The notes below the pieces were generated by a model, which was not told the origin of the DNA, did not search any database, and saw only the letters and a list, made by a program, of their open reading frames with translations. From positions 1 to 48,729 of the IMG/VR virus record IMGVR_UViG_3300045921_000054: a stretch of 48,729 bases of DNA. One strand, written 5' to 3'. Positions 16,674 through 24,726 of the stretch are shown here, in pieces. The translations under genes were made by a program, and so were the position numbers. The first letter of the stretch is position 1. Each line of letters opens with the position of its first letter. This stretch comes from a virus.

Positions 16674-17352
16674 TATCTTGACGCATATTCACATTTGGCA
16701 TAACATTTCTGATATGATTTCTAAATTCTCGAGCATCACGTGCTGGCATGTTGTTTACAAACTTACGAATCGCACCAGTTGTAGAATCACCATTTACTGA
16801 TGTGATTATGTATGACAAACGAGTAGTCATATCACGTTCTGCATCAGTTTTTTTAATACGAGCCATTGCTAATGCTTCTTCAAGAGCTCTTTTTTCAATT
16901 TCAACGGTTGGAAGTTTGAATGTTATGTGTGCCTTACTAAACGGTAAGGTAAATTCTAATTCATTTTTTCCATACACCGTTGTATCTTCATCATTTTCTG
17001 TCTCAAACTTTTCAAGATCAACTACTACTTGTGAAGTTTGATTGCAAGTATCACATAAATAATCTACTTCATAATTTTTACCATATGCCATAATACGAGC
17101 AGCAATGATCAATGCATTCTGATCACCAATTAGTAAATCGGTAAACTTAATAGTTTTATCTACTAATAATTCCTCAAAAAGCTTTTCCAGCATAATATTT
17201 TTCTTGATTAAATTAGTAGACATAATAATGTCTTCGTGTCGAGCTGTCATATAATACAGTTCAACCGTACCCTTTGATAATGGATTGGATGGTTCGTAAA
17301 ACCTTCCTTTTGATGGTAATTCAATAACCTCTGGTGGATAAAATTCACTCAT
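16591..17352 (-). CDS. Tail assembly chaperone / baseplate hub assembly protein, gp26-like, zero-frame product
   Basis: 253 aa. Begins with YPPEVIELPSKGRFY and a T-A-R-H-E-D-I helix that fit the chaperone family found beside myovirus tape measures. Two CxxC pairs, YLCDTC near 98-101 and IECPKCG near 231-236, probably form a zinc site. The end is GPKFFWPDIRL; a terminal FF-x-P is common in this family. It should bind and protect the tape measure during tail assembly, or assist hub assembly. The stop lies inside the overlapping 84-codon frame, and a T7 run sits nine codons before it. A GTATTTAT motif 26 bases before the ATG probably drives the tail-core operon. Confidence 0.75.
   Translation of the reverse strand: MSEFYPPEVIELPSKGRFYEPSNPLSKGTVELYYMTARHEDIIMSTNLIKKNIMLEKLFEELLVDKTIKFTDLLIGDQNALIIAARIMAYGKNYEVDYLCDTCNQTSQVVVDLEKFETENDEDTTVYGKNELEFTLPFSKAHITFKLPTVEIEKRALEEALAMARIKKTDAERDMTTRLSYIITSVNGDSTTGAIRKFVNNMPARDAREFRNHIRNVMPNVNMRQDIECPKCGAVGNREVALGPKFFWPDIRL
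16611..16617 (-). other. Candidate programmed frameshift site (T7 run)
   Basis: The coding strand reads AAG TTT TTT TGG CCT in the zero frame. Seven T bases allow tRNA-Phe to re-pair after a +1 slip (or -2), giving TTT TTT GGC CTG in the frame of the 84-codon chaperone domain. Location inside the overlap and at the FF of the terminal FFWP supports function. Efficiency and direction are unknown. Confidence 0.6.
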
Positions 17353-17378
17353 ATAAAACCCTCTTTCAGTGTTCTCTT

Positions 17379-17386
17379 ATAAATAC
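17379..17386 (-). promoter_or_regulatory. GTATTTAT variant of the late promoter motif, before the tail-core operon
   Basis: One base differs from CTATTTAT. It is followed by A as in most sites, and lies 26 bases before the ATG of the 253-aa chaperone, in the four-to-six-gene tail block. Confidence 0.5.
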
Positions 17387-17389
17387 AAT

Positions 17390-19285
17390 CTATTGTAAAA
17401 TTTGGGGAAGTTCATCATCATCTACAATTTTATTAACGTCTAGATTTTTGGTCTCTTCTCTGTAATCTTGACGTAACTTTTCAAAAAATTCTTTAAAATA
17501 GGACTTATTATAGTTACCAGCAGTGATCAACTTACCATCTGTAATCAGTTCAACAACTCGTAACTTTTCTTCCAATAGCTGACTCATATGCTCGTCCATA
17601 GTATTTTCACAGATCATATAATAAATCTGTACGTGATTATTTTGACCAATACGATGCACCCGGTCTTCCGCTTGTTCATGCACAGACGGTACCCACCAAT
17701 GGTCCAAAAATAGTACGGTGTCAATTTGACGTTGTAATCCATCAATACCCATAGAACCAGCACCAAGAGAGAATAGACCAATCTTTGCTTCTCCACTGGT
17801 TAACTTGTCAATACTGTTTTGACGATCTTTTGAACTCATTTCACCAATGACTATTGCAGCTTTATCACCATAATGCTTTTTAAGAAACTTCAATGGATCA
17901 ACAAATACAGAAAAAATCAAAATACCACGATCTTCTGCTAGTAAATTGTCAACCATCTCCATTGCTATCGGTAATTTTCGATTCAATAGATATTTCTGAA
18001 CGCCAGGCATTTGACCTACAGTTGGTTTTCCCAATACATTCCACTTCTTGAATACAGTACGTAAGTGTTCATTATATTCTTTTAGTTCTTCAGGCGTCAT
18101 AGCAACATACATTTTGTTGCGTTGTTTCGGTGGCATTTCATTTAACACATCTTTTTTAAGGCGTCTTATTACAAGGTCTTTTGTACGTTCATGCAATTCA
18201 TTCAAGTTTTTAGGTTCTTCACCACGCCACCCACCGTACCGATTAATAAAATTAAAAAAATCTGCAAATCGATTACTGTCCAAATAGTGTAATAAATGAT
18301 ATGCTTCTACTGGACGATTTAATACCGGTGTTCCTGTTAAAAACAAACAATGTTTTGCTTTAATACCTGGATACTTACGTCGTTCTTTCCAAAAACCTAA
18401 CACCGACTTTGAACGAATAGTATTACGGTTTTTTAAATACGTTGCTTCATCACAAACTAGCAAATCAAACCCAATCTTGTTAAATTCAGCGACGTGCTTG
18501 GAAACTGCGTCATAATGAATAACATGATACTGCGCATCGACTCGTCCATACTTACCTTGATTATCCCATAACACTGCCTTTTTCCCTGTAAATCGTTCAA
18601 TTTCACGCATCCAGTTCGGAACAACAGACTTTGGACAAACTACAATAGTTTTCAATTTGTGCTTTACTGCATATCCAATTGCAGTTGCTGTTTTGCCTAG
18701 ACCCATTTGGTCTGCTATCATAGCTCTTCCACCGGCTCTCTCAGCAAACTGTACCGCAACCTTCTGGTATGGATACAAATCCAACTTTGTATCAATTTTA
18801 ATGTCAGTATCTTCTAGAACTCGTATTTGGTCTAATTCTTTTCGACGTTTAACTTCTTCGGTATATATTTTTTTAACATCATCATCTGCAATGATGTTTT
18901 GCTTACCACCAAATAAGTCTATTAAACGCAAAAGTTGAGCAGCTGGGAACTCCCAGTGCTTTTCTTCATTATTCCATTTGCGACCATCTATTTCGTGTTT
19001 AAATCGACTGAGTAGTTCTTTATCATAATCAAATCTGACACCCAACAAGTCTTTTTTAATACACCACACTTCTGCTTTTGAACGAGTGCCTTGATGGGCG
19101 GATTTCTTTAGTCCTAAGTGATCTAATGATTTTCCATGCAAAACAAGCATTGCTGCTTCTTTCCATTTTTTAGGAATACCATCAGCTTGAGCTAACCATT
19201 TTAAATAATTTGGATCTGAATCTTTAATATAACCTAGTGATAAATCTTTATATTTGCCAAAAGGCATTAATATTTCATAACTCAT
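17390..19285 (-). CDS. SNF2-family helicase with ExoX-C-like and HARP-like N-terminal domains (SMARCAL1-like fork remodeller)
   Basis: 631 aa. Residues 5-50 (MPFGKYKDLSLGYI, YLKWLAQ) match the small domain found at exonuclease X C-termini. Residues about 75-127 (VRFDYDKELLSRFKHEIDGR, then KHWEFP) resemble the HARP domain. The SNF2 motor follows: YPYQKVAVQF, Walker A DQMGLGKTATA (192-202), motif II LLVCDEATYLKN (Asp279, Glu280), FLTGTPVLNRP (315-324), and motif VI EDRVHRIGQNN late in the chain. SMARCAL1-like enzymes anneal and regress stalled forks, so it may stand in for T4 UvsW. It has its own TTGACA promoter, unlike the late genes around it. Confidence 0.85.
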   Translation of the reverse strand: MSYEILMPFGKYKDLSLGYIKDSDPNYLKWLAQADGIPKKWKEAAMLVLHGKSLDHLGLKKSAHQGTRSKAEVWCIKKDLLGVRFDYDKELLSRFKHEIDGRKWNNEEKHWEFPAAQLLRLIDLFGGKQNIIADDDVKKIYTEEVKRRKELDQIRVLEDTDIKIDTKLDLYPYQKVAVQFAERAGGRAMIADQMGLGKTATAIGYAVKHKLKTIVVCPKSVVPNWMREIERFTGKKAVLWDNQGKYGRVDAQYHVIHYDAVSKHVAEFNKIGFDLLVCDEATYLKNRNTIRSKSVLGFWKERRKYPGIKAKHCLFLTGTPVLNRPVEAYHLLHYLDSNRFADFFNFINRYGGWRGEEPKNLNELHERTKDLVIRRLKKDVLNEMPPKQRNKMYVAMTPEELKEYNEHLRTVFKKWNVLGKPTVGQMPGVQKYLLNRKLPIAMEMVDNLLAEDRGILIFSVFVDPLKFLKKHYGDKAAIVIGEMSSKDRQNSIDKLTSGEAKIGLFSLGAGSMGIDGLQRQIDTVLFLDHWWVPSVHEQAEDRVHRIGQNNHVQIYYMICENTMDEHMSQLLEEKLRVVELITDGKLITAGNYNKSYFKEFFEKLRQDYREETKNLDVNKIVDDDELPQILQ

Positions 19286-19365
19286 AATTAATAATTGTTT
19301 TAAGTTCTATAGTGCTTATACTAAGCAATTATAAAACTTGCTATTTCCCGTCCTTGACAGTCCGG

Positions 19366-19393
19366 AATATAAACAAGTTTTTCTGTTTGTCAA
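19366..19393 (-). promoter_or_regulatory. Sigma70-type promoter before the SNF2 helicase
   Basis: TTGACA (19388-19393), 16 bases, TATATT (19366-19371) on the coding strand. The context CTTGACAAACAGAAA matches the SSB promoter context CTTGACAAACGAAA. A second TTGACA in opposite orientation at 19354-19359 forms an inverted repeat with it and may mark a regulatory site. A further TATAAT at 19328-19333 has no good -35. Confidence 0.65.
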
Positions 19394-19413
19394 GCCCTTC
19401 TAAATTTTCTAGT

Positions 19414-19674
19414 TTATTCTTTATTTTCTAAGGGAACAAATTCACCAGTTGACAAGTCTATGTTGCCTGCACCATAACGGGCTTCTAATTTTTCTATTAG
19501 TTGTTCATTTCTACGCATTAAACCGATATATTTTTGTTGCATAGTTTCGAGTTGATCTTCGATAATGTTTTTATCAAGTGTTAGCTGACCAACATTCAAG
19601 ACCACTTGACTTAGCTCCCGGCGCAAGTCTATTATTTCCTGTAGCTCTAGCTCGGAAAGTTTGATTCTATCCAT
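19414..19674 (-). CDS. Small coiled-coil protein, paralogue of the 82-aa protein beside the sheath gene
   Basis: 86 aa. Almost entirely helical heptads from residue 5 to about 65 (LSELELQEIIDLRREL, DKNIIEDQLETMQQKY), then the tail ARYGAGNIDLSTGEFVP. The 82-aa protein at 47429-47677 has the same plan and ends EKYGKGSINLETAEFIP. Function unknown; the shared end suggests a common partner. Ribosome site AAGAGGG precedes the ATG. It lies between the small membrane genes and the SNF2 helicase promoter. Confidence 0.75.
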   Translation of the reverse strand: MDRIKLSELELQEIIDLRRELSQVVLNVGQLTLDKNIIEDQLETMQQKYIGLMRRNEQLIEKLEARYGAGNIDLSTGEFVPLENKE

Positions 19675-19741
19675 ATAACCCTCTTAATTTTTTTAATGTT
19701 TAAAACAATATTATCCTTCTGTTATTTTATCTAGTTCTTGA

Positions 19742-19864
19742 TCATTTCCATTTTTTGGTTCGGTATCGGACATCGTTCTTGTTAGAACTAAGGTTGTACT
19801 TTAAATCAAAAATAACAATTCCAACTGTAATGCCTATTACCAATAAAGCTGCTAAAATTTCCAT
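19742..19864 (-). CDS. Small membrane protein, duplicated copy with a frameshifted C-terminus
   Basis: 40 aa. The first 19 residues are identical to the neighbouring 58-aa copy (one hydrophobic span), and the ribosome site TAGGAGAATTACA is also conserved. A 26-base deletion relative to the other copy shifts the frame, giving the new end RYRTKKWK. The old tail codons (DQELDKITEG) remain downstream in another frame, to 19711. It may still make an anchored basic peptide or may be decaying. Confidence 0.6.
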   Translation of the reverse strand: MEILAALLVIGITVGIVIFDLKYNLSSNKNDVRYRTKKWK

Positions 19865-19904
19865 TGTAATTCTCCTAAATTATTTATTAATGTTTAAAAC
19901 AATA

Positions 19905-20081
19905 TTATCCTTCTGTTACTTTATCTAATTCTTGATCATTGCCAGTTTTTGGTTCGGTAGGCGTTAATGTTACTCCACCACCATATCGAACATCGTTCGT
20001 GTTAGAACGGTTGTGTTTTAAGTTAAAAATAACAATTCCAACTGTAATACCTATCACCAACAAAGCTGCTAAAATTTCCAT
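19905..20081 (-). CDS. Small single-span membrane protein, full copy
   Basis: 58 aa with a strong AGGAG seven bases before ATG. Residues 1-19 (MEILAALLVIGITVGIVIF) form a membrane span or uncleaved signal anchor; the remaining 39 residues are hydrophilic, with a GGG turn and an acidic end (NDQELDKVTEG). No lysis gene family is recognised, though a role at the membrane, for example in lysis or superinfection, is conceivable. It is the first gene after the fibre block, with a 96-base non-coding leader that holds AT-rich sequence (TTATATATAAG) and no clear promoter. Confidence 0.7.
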   Translation of the reverse strand: MEILAALLVIGITVGIVIFNLKHNRSNTNDVRYGGGVTLTPTEPKTGNDQELDKVTEG

Positions 20082-20177
20082 TGTAATTCTCCTAAATTAT
20101 TTATTAATGAGTAAACCAACCCGATAAGTCTTATATATAACTAGTCGTGAAAACTTTTACCCAAGAATTTTGAATAC

Positions 20178-20396
20178 TTAATTTATTACAACATCTAATC
20201 CGAGAGAACCAGAGAGAGCAGCACACAGCTCAAGATCAGTCCATCCATCTGGGTTTTCCGCAATATCAGAGACTTCTTCTTGCTGAATAGAGACATTTCG
20301 GATAATCTCATCTCCTTCTGATACACGATACAACTGACAATACACGAGATCTTCAATTAAATTGACTTCATAGTTTCTCAGTGTCCAAGTTGGCAT
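20178..20396 (-). CDS. Small protein at the end of the fibre cassette, unknown function
   Basis: 72 aa, acidic, no membrane span. Contains two cysteines (VYCQLY, LELCAAL). The segment LRNYEVNLIEDLVYCQLYRV looks beta-rich and the end GSLGLDVVIN is hydrophobic. It starts 18 bases after the stop of the 255-aa gene with a TAGGAG-like ribosome site, so it is part of the fibre transcript. It may be a fibre accessory or chaperone, which is inference from position alone. Confidence 0.6.
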   Translation of the reverse strand: MPTWTLRNYEVNLIEDLVYCQLYRVSEGDEIIRNVSIQQEEVSDIAENPDGWTDLELCAALSGSLGLDVVIN

Positions 20397-20414
20397 TTTT
20401 ATCTTTCTCCTAAA

Positions 20415-21182
20415 TTAAGCATTTCTTGTAACCGTGGCTTCTGTGTCATACATAGCATTATCCGCTAATCTGACAAACCGTGCATAAGCAGTAAATGACT
20501 CAAATATATTCAATACGACTGGATGGTTATAGTAATTAGCAGTATCAAGCCGGTTTGTATCAGAACTTCGATCTGATGCACTCTCGTACCAACGAACTTC
20601 AAAGTCTGAAAGCACGAAACTTCTGTTGTTCAGATCAAATGACCAGCTACCAGTAATAGCCGGATTAAACAATGCATTATCTGGATCATACGTTAGTCTT
20701 AAGGTCAAATTACTACTACCACCCCCGCCGAATGTTCCAATAGATGCAAAGAACTCTGGAGTGTTATCGGGCAGTAAACTTCCACTAACACCAGGCGCTG
20801 GTGTTCCGTTATATGCTGGAGTAACTGACACGTCAAATTCGTGAGTGGCCCCAAGTGGATTACCAAGCGGTACAAAATTAGTGAAACTTACACTTGCCCC
20901 TGGGGGTGGAGAATCCAATTCAGCAAACCATGCATCAGCTGTATTTCTTTGAATCAAATGAGCCTTTGGTCCACGGGTAATAGTCGCTGTAAATTGAAAT
21001 ACTTGTGGATTATTGACGTAAGTAATTGTATCGTCTGGAAATCCAACCCAACTAATAGCAGAAATACGATAATCAGTCATTTTTGATCCGCTTTCTGATC
21101 CAGTCACGTGGTTAACAAAGCCTTGTCCTGCCACTCCTGTAAACCCTGATGCTCTAATTAATTCAGCTAAATTTAATACCAT
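20415..21182 (-). CDS. Probable fibre-associated virion protein, unknown family
   Basis: 255 aa. Starts with a helix (LNLAELIRASGFTG), then beta-rich, Gly/Ser/Thr/Asn-rich sequence with a GGGGSS turn near 153. No enzyme motif. Its ATG overlaps the stop of the S74 fibre by one base (TAATG), so it is co-translated with that fibre and may assist it or attach to it, as fibre-tip adhesins encoded after a fibre gene often do. No cysteine or signal peptide. Function is inferred only from context. Confidence 0.6.
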   Translation of the reverse strand: MVLNLAELIRASGFTGVAGQGFVNHVTGSESGSKMTDYRISAISWVGFPDDTITYVNNPQVFQFTATITRGPKAHLIQRNTADAWFAELDSPPPGASVSFTNFVPLGNPLGATHEFDVSVTPAYNGTPAPGVSGSLLPDNTPEFFASIGTFGGGGSSNLTLRLTYDPDNALFNPAITGSWSFDLNNRSFVLSDFEVRWYESASDRSSDTNRLDTANYYNHPVVLNIFESFTAYARFVRLADNAMYDTEATVTRNA

Positions 21183-23014
21183 TATCTCTTCTCCAATTGT
21201 TCAATTCGAGCTGTTAGTTCTTTGATACTCTCAATAAGTAGTGGAACAAGGGTGTCATAACTGACGCCTAGATATCCATTTGATCCCTCTGTAACTGCTT
21301 CAGGTGCCACCTTTTGTACCTCTTGAGCAATTACACCAAGACGCTTAGTTTCACTGTTTTTGAAGTTATACTGATACCCAGTAAGAGTATTCACCTTATC
21401 CAGTGCATTACTGATTGGAACCAAGTTTTCCTTCAGTCTAATATCAGAACTCAAGATGAAATCTGCTGCAGTAACATTACCATTTGAAGCTACAGTAACT
21501 CTGGTGGTATTACTAGTAGGTGTACCTGTTCTAAAGTACAGGTTAGAATCACCATTAACTATACCAATTAACCATCTATCAGCAACAGAGTCTTCAGTAA
21601 ATGATATCCAACCATTTCTACCCGAGTTTGGACGGATATGGTGTTCTACGGAGTTAACATTTCTTCTAGATGAGATACTACCACTGCTTGATGACAGCAA
21701 TACCTCAATTGCTGCTGTAGTTGATTCAGCTACTATAGCACCACCAGCAGTTATGTTTCTACCCAAGAACAAATCACGTGGACGATTTGCACCTGAGGCA
21801 CCTATATCATTAGTGTTATCTGTTGAGAATTGAATATTAGAATTGACTCGACCAGCAAATGTAATGCTATTAGCAGTAGAATCTCCGAGAGTAGTACTAC
21901 CATAGACCTTTACATTTCTGGTTAAATCTAATCTATCTACTCCATCCACATACTCCCAAACAACCATTTGAGCTGTAGAATCATACAGACCATAGGTGGT
22001 GCCAGCTGAGTTAAGATAATAGAGTATACGACGATTTGAATTTTGCAGATTATATCTGACTTGAACTGCTGATGAATTTCTGACCCAAATATCTTCACTG
22101 GTGCTAGTAATATCACCTGACGACAAGACACCACTACCAGTAATTGATCCACCTACTACTGCATTTCTACCCAAGAATAAATCACGTGGACGATTTGCAC
22201 CTGAGGCACCTATATCGTTGGTATTATCTGTTGTAAACTGAACATTAGAGTTGATTCGACCAGTTAGTGTGACTGTATCACTCGTAGCGTCACCTAAAGT
22301 AGTATTACCATTGATTGTTACGTTACCTTGAATTGTGGCATTACTATTAACAGATAGAGTACCAATATTACTCAAGTTAATCCAAGTGCCTGATCCAGTT
22401 TGAAAGTTAAGGAAATTAGAACCCAAATATAATCGGCCTACACCACCTGCATCTAATACTTGATATCCACCTCTAAATTCCCCATTGCTAGTACCAGTAA
22501 ACATCCACGTAGCACTTGGACCGGTGCCCATAATAACGTTGAATCCAATTGTGGAAACTGAGCCTGTTACTCCATAAGAAGTAGAATAGCCGTTTGATTG
22601 AATTCTAGTAGAAGCAATGACATCTGGTGACAACACACCACTACCAGTAATTGATCCAAGTGCATGCAGTCTACTTCCACTTACTTCAAGTAAACCACCT
22701 ATTCTAGTGGCTCCTTTGATGTAGGCACCATTTGTTGGTACTAATGAAGTATCTCCGTAATTATCCGATACAAGCAAATTACCAACACGTATACCTTGAG
22801 CAGCACCACCATTAAGCAGTTGAATTCCACCAGGGGCATGAATTTGAGAGTTCGTAAGTCGTAAATTTGAACCGGTAATAGGACCTGACGCATTAATTGA
22901 TGCTGGCGTAATGGTTTGGCCGTTGATCAAAGACACTACTTGAGCAGAACTTGATACAAGAGCAGGATATAAATCGTCTAAATTAAGAGTATTCAGTGTC
23001 TTAATATTACTCAT
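21182..23014 (-). CDS. Tail fibre/spike with C-terminal S74 intramolecular chaperone
   Basis: 610 aa. Residues 1-520 are a repetitive beta shaft: two copies of a segment with NDIGASGANRPRDLFLGRN, and a block with QIHAPGGIQLLNGGAAQGIR shared with the 1768-aa fibre. Residues 522-610 form the S74 endosialidase-type chaperone: SSDIRLKENL, LGVIAQEVQKVAPEAV, and a coiled-coil end IKELTARIEQLEKR. The candidate self-cleavage dyad is Ser523 and Lys528. The chaperone trimerises the fibre and is then cut off. It is the only S74 domain in the window. A CTATTTAT promoter lies 31 bases upstream of the ATG. Confidence 0.88.
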   Translation of the reverse strand: MSNIKTLNTLNLDDLYPALVSSSAQVVSLINGQTITPASINASGPITGSNLRLTNSQIHAPGGIQLLNGGAAQGIRVGNLLVSDNYGDTSLVPTNGAYIKGATRIGGLLEVSGSRLHALGSITGSGVLSPDVIASTRIQSNGYSTSYGVTGSVSTIGFNVIMGTGPSATWMFTGTSNGEFRGGYQVLDAGGVGRLYLGSNFLNFQTGSGTWINLSNIGTLSVNSNATIQGNVTINGNTTLGDATSDTVTLTGRINSNVQFTTDNTNDIGASGANRPRDLFLGRNAVVGGSITGSGVLSSGDITSTSEDIWVRNSSAVQVRYNLQNSNRRILYYLNSAGTTYGLYDSTAQMVVWEYVDGVDRLDLTRNVKVYGSTTLGDSTANSITFAGRVNSNIQFSTDNTNDIGASGANRPRDLFLGRNITAGGAIVAESTTAAIEVLLSSSSGSISSRRNVNSVEHHIRPNSGRNGWISFTEDSVADRWLIGIVNGDSNLYFRTGTPTSNTTRVTVASNGNVTAADFILSSDIRLKENLVPISNALDKVNTLTGYQYNFKNSETKRLGVIAQEVQKVAPEAVTEGSNGYLGVSYDTLVPLLIESIKELTARIEQLEKR

Positions 23015-23045
23015 AAAAATACCAAAATAAAAAGTGCGTCACTCT

Positions 23046-23053
23046 ATAAATAG
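23046..23053 (-). promoter_or_regulatory. CTATTTAT motif, putative late promoter for the S74 fibre
   Basis: Exact octamer followed by A, 31 bases before the ATG of the 610-aa fibre, in an 88-base gap. Confidence 0.62.
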
Positions 23054-23102
23054 GTAACGTACTTTATTAATAGTTTACTCAATAATCGATCTAAATATTA
23101 TT

Positions 23103-23819
23103 TTACCGAATTCGCATTCGATTGACTGTACCCGGTCTGATAGTCAACACATTTCTACCACCGGTCGGTCTAATTTTTATAGTTTCTGGGTTACCTGATT
23201 CGCTATTTGCTCCAACAACTCTAACAGCAACCATTAACGCAGGATCAAATATTGTACCACCACTCCAAGTATATGAATGAGTTACGGTTCCAACACCGTT
23301 TTTATTAGAAGCTACTAGTATACCAAAATTGTCTAGTGCTAATGCTGTAGCAATTTCTGATTGATTTGCTCCTATTGTTACAGACCTGCCGGTACCACCG
23401 GCTATATAAACACTAGTAACAAAATCATCGGATGTTACATTAGTAATATCTGCGGTTGTTGTAGTAGAACTAGAAACAACCTGAACATCGGACCAACCTG
23501 TTGCACTGGGAGAGGTAAAATACCATGCTATAGCTGTGCCATCTCCACCACCTGACCCACCCTTACTCATCACAAACTGTACATTACCGTTGTTTTCTAC
23601 AGGATTCACTATAGCAAACAACCCACGGCCTCCAGAAGTATTGTCTAATCTGGTCATAGTAGTACCACCGGCTGTTACAGAACTAATAGGGTTTCCTGAT
23701 TCGCCAATATTACCTGCAAAAAATACAATTTTATTGGGTCCGCCTGTTACAGGTAAGCTTACATTTAATGGACCTTCACTAAATCCATTGCTGCCCGTTA
23801 TAAAACCACCAAATGCCAT
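23103..23819 (-). CDS. Beta-sandwich virion protein, paralogue of the 249-aa protein
   Basis: 238 aa, Gly/Ser/Thr/Val-rich. The core follows a pattern also seen in the 249-aa protein: SSVTAGGTTMTRL, FAIVNPVENNGNVQFVMS and AIAWYFTSPS line up with ATLQGTSMTEI, FILAPTSTGVLNVQVL and IWCIAWEGVD. This looks like an adhesin-type beta domain. The C-terminal 28 residues (TIKIRPTGGRNVLTIRPG, then NRMRIR) resemble the N-terminus of the lectin-like proteins next door. No enzyme motif. Probably a virion surface or fibre-tip component. Confidence 0.6.
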   Translation of the reverse strand: MAFGGFITGSNGFSEGPLNVSLPVTGGPNKIVFFAGNIGESGNPISSVTAGGTTMTRLDNTSGGRGLFAIVNPVENNGNVQFVMSKGGSGGGDGTAIAWYFTSPSATGWSDVQVVSSSTTTTADITNVTSDDFVTSVYIAGGTGRSVTIGANQSEIATALALDNFGILVASNKNGVGTVTHSYTWSGGTIFDPALMVAVRVVGANSESGNPETIKIRPTGGRNVLTIRPGTVNRMRIR

Positions 23820-23837
23820 ATTGATCTCCCAAAAATA

Positions 23838-24719
23838 TTATTTTCTATAAACAACAACTCTATCAAATTCTACATCAGTGCCTGAGTATCCGGCCTGACC
23901 AACACCACCGCCCCACGTAGAGCATAGTTCTAAATTATTAAATGATGTTAGGTTTGGACCATAACTAAACGATACCAAATCACTATCGATTCTTAGGACA
24001 TCATCAAACCATACCTTACACACATCACCTCCGCCACCGCGTCTACACCACATTTGAATTTTTGTCCATTGCCCTCTTGGTAAACTAAAATTTGGATCAT
24101 GAAATAATCTAGTTGGAGTTGCGTGTCCTGAATTAAAATCTACGGTAAATTGGCCTGCTTCTCGCGTAGGAGTTAAATCTGATGTAGGATATACACCAGA
24201 TACACCTGCTACACGACCAGTCCCCAACCAACCTGATACTCCATCACCAAAAATTAACCATTTTATACCAGATGATGGAGGCCATAAAAAGTCTGGACCA
24301 AATCTACAAATAAACACCATAAATATTTCTTGAGTACTTTGTATTGCATTATTTAAAAATTTTGGCTCAGCACCATCAGGCGTACCATTATATGTTTGTC
24401 GTAAAATACGACCGTCCCCATTTGGATCGCCGGTCACACCACTAATAAATTCTGGTAAAGCTCCTGCTCTTGCAAATGCTTCGTCCCACCCATCTGAAGT
24501 ACGAGGTACACTAAAATCACCACTTGGTCCTGCAATTTGTAATTGATCTGACGCACTCCATGATCGGTCGGTCCACGTAGTCCAACCAGTACCAGGTCTA
24601 TTCGTCGTAGGTTCCCAATTTCCGCTAGGTGGGGGTTCTATTGGGGGACTAAATCCTAGTACTCGTACACTATTAACTCTGTTTGATCCACCGGGTCTAA
24701 AAATTATTTGATTTGACAT
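23838..24719 (-). CDS. Lectin-like (concanavalin A/polysaccharide-lyase fold) virion adhesin, paralogue 1
   Basis: 293 aa. One of three intact paralogues (with 274 and 299 aa). Common features: an N-terminal TDRSW or similar segment, ILRQTYNGTPDGAEP, a QEIFMVFICRF strand, KWLIFGDG, and near the end RGQWTKIQMWCRRGG followed by KVWFDDVLRIDSD and FDRVVVYRK. These are typical of jelly-roll carbohydrate-binding or lyase domains. No catalytic residues can be assigned. Probably binds or trims host surface glycans. The N-terminal 20 residues (IIFRPGGSNRVNSVRV) are a separate short beta signature. Confidence 0.65.
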   Translation of the reverse strand: MSNQIIFRPGGSNRVNSVRVLGFSPPIEPPPSGNWEPTTNRPGTGWTTWTDRSWSASDQLQIAGPSGDFSVPRTSDGWDEAFARAGALPEFISGVTGDPNGDGRILRQTYNGTPDGAEPKFLNNAIQSTQEIFMVFICRFGPDFLWPPSSGIKWLIFGDGVSGWLGTGRVAGVSGVYPTSDLTPTREAGQFTVDFNSGHATPTRLFHDPNFSLPRGQWTKIQMWCRRGGGGDVCKVWFDDVLRIDSDLVSFSYGPNLTSFNNLELCSTWGGGVGQAGYSGTDVEFDRVVVYRK

Positions 24720-24726
24720 AATAATA

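Larger units (their letters stand above)
19693..20103 (-). repeat. Tandem duplication containing two small membrane-protein genes
   Basis: Two units, 19693-19886 and 19887-20103, are near-identical from the ribosome site of each gene to past its stop. They differ by single bases, a 3-base insertion and a 26-base deletion in the lower-coordinate copy. Confidence 0.85.
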
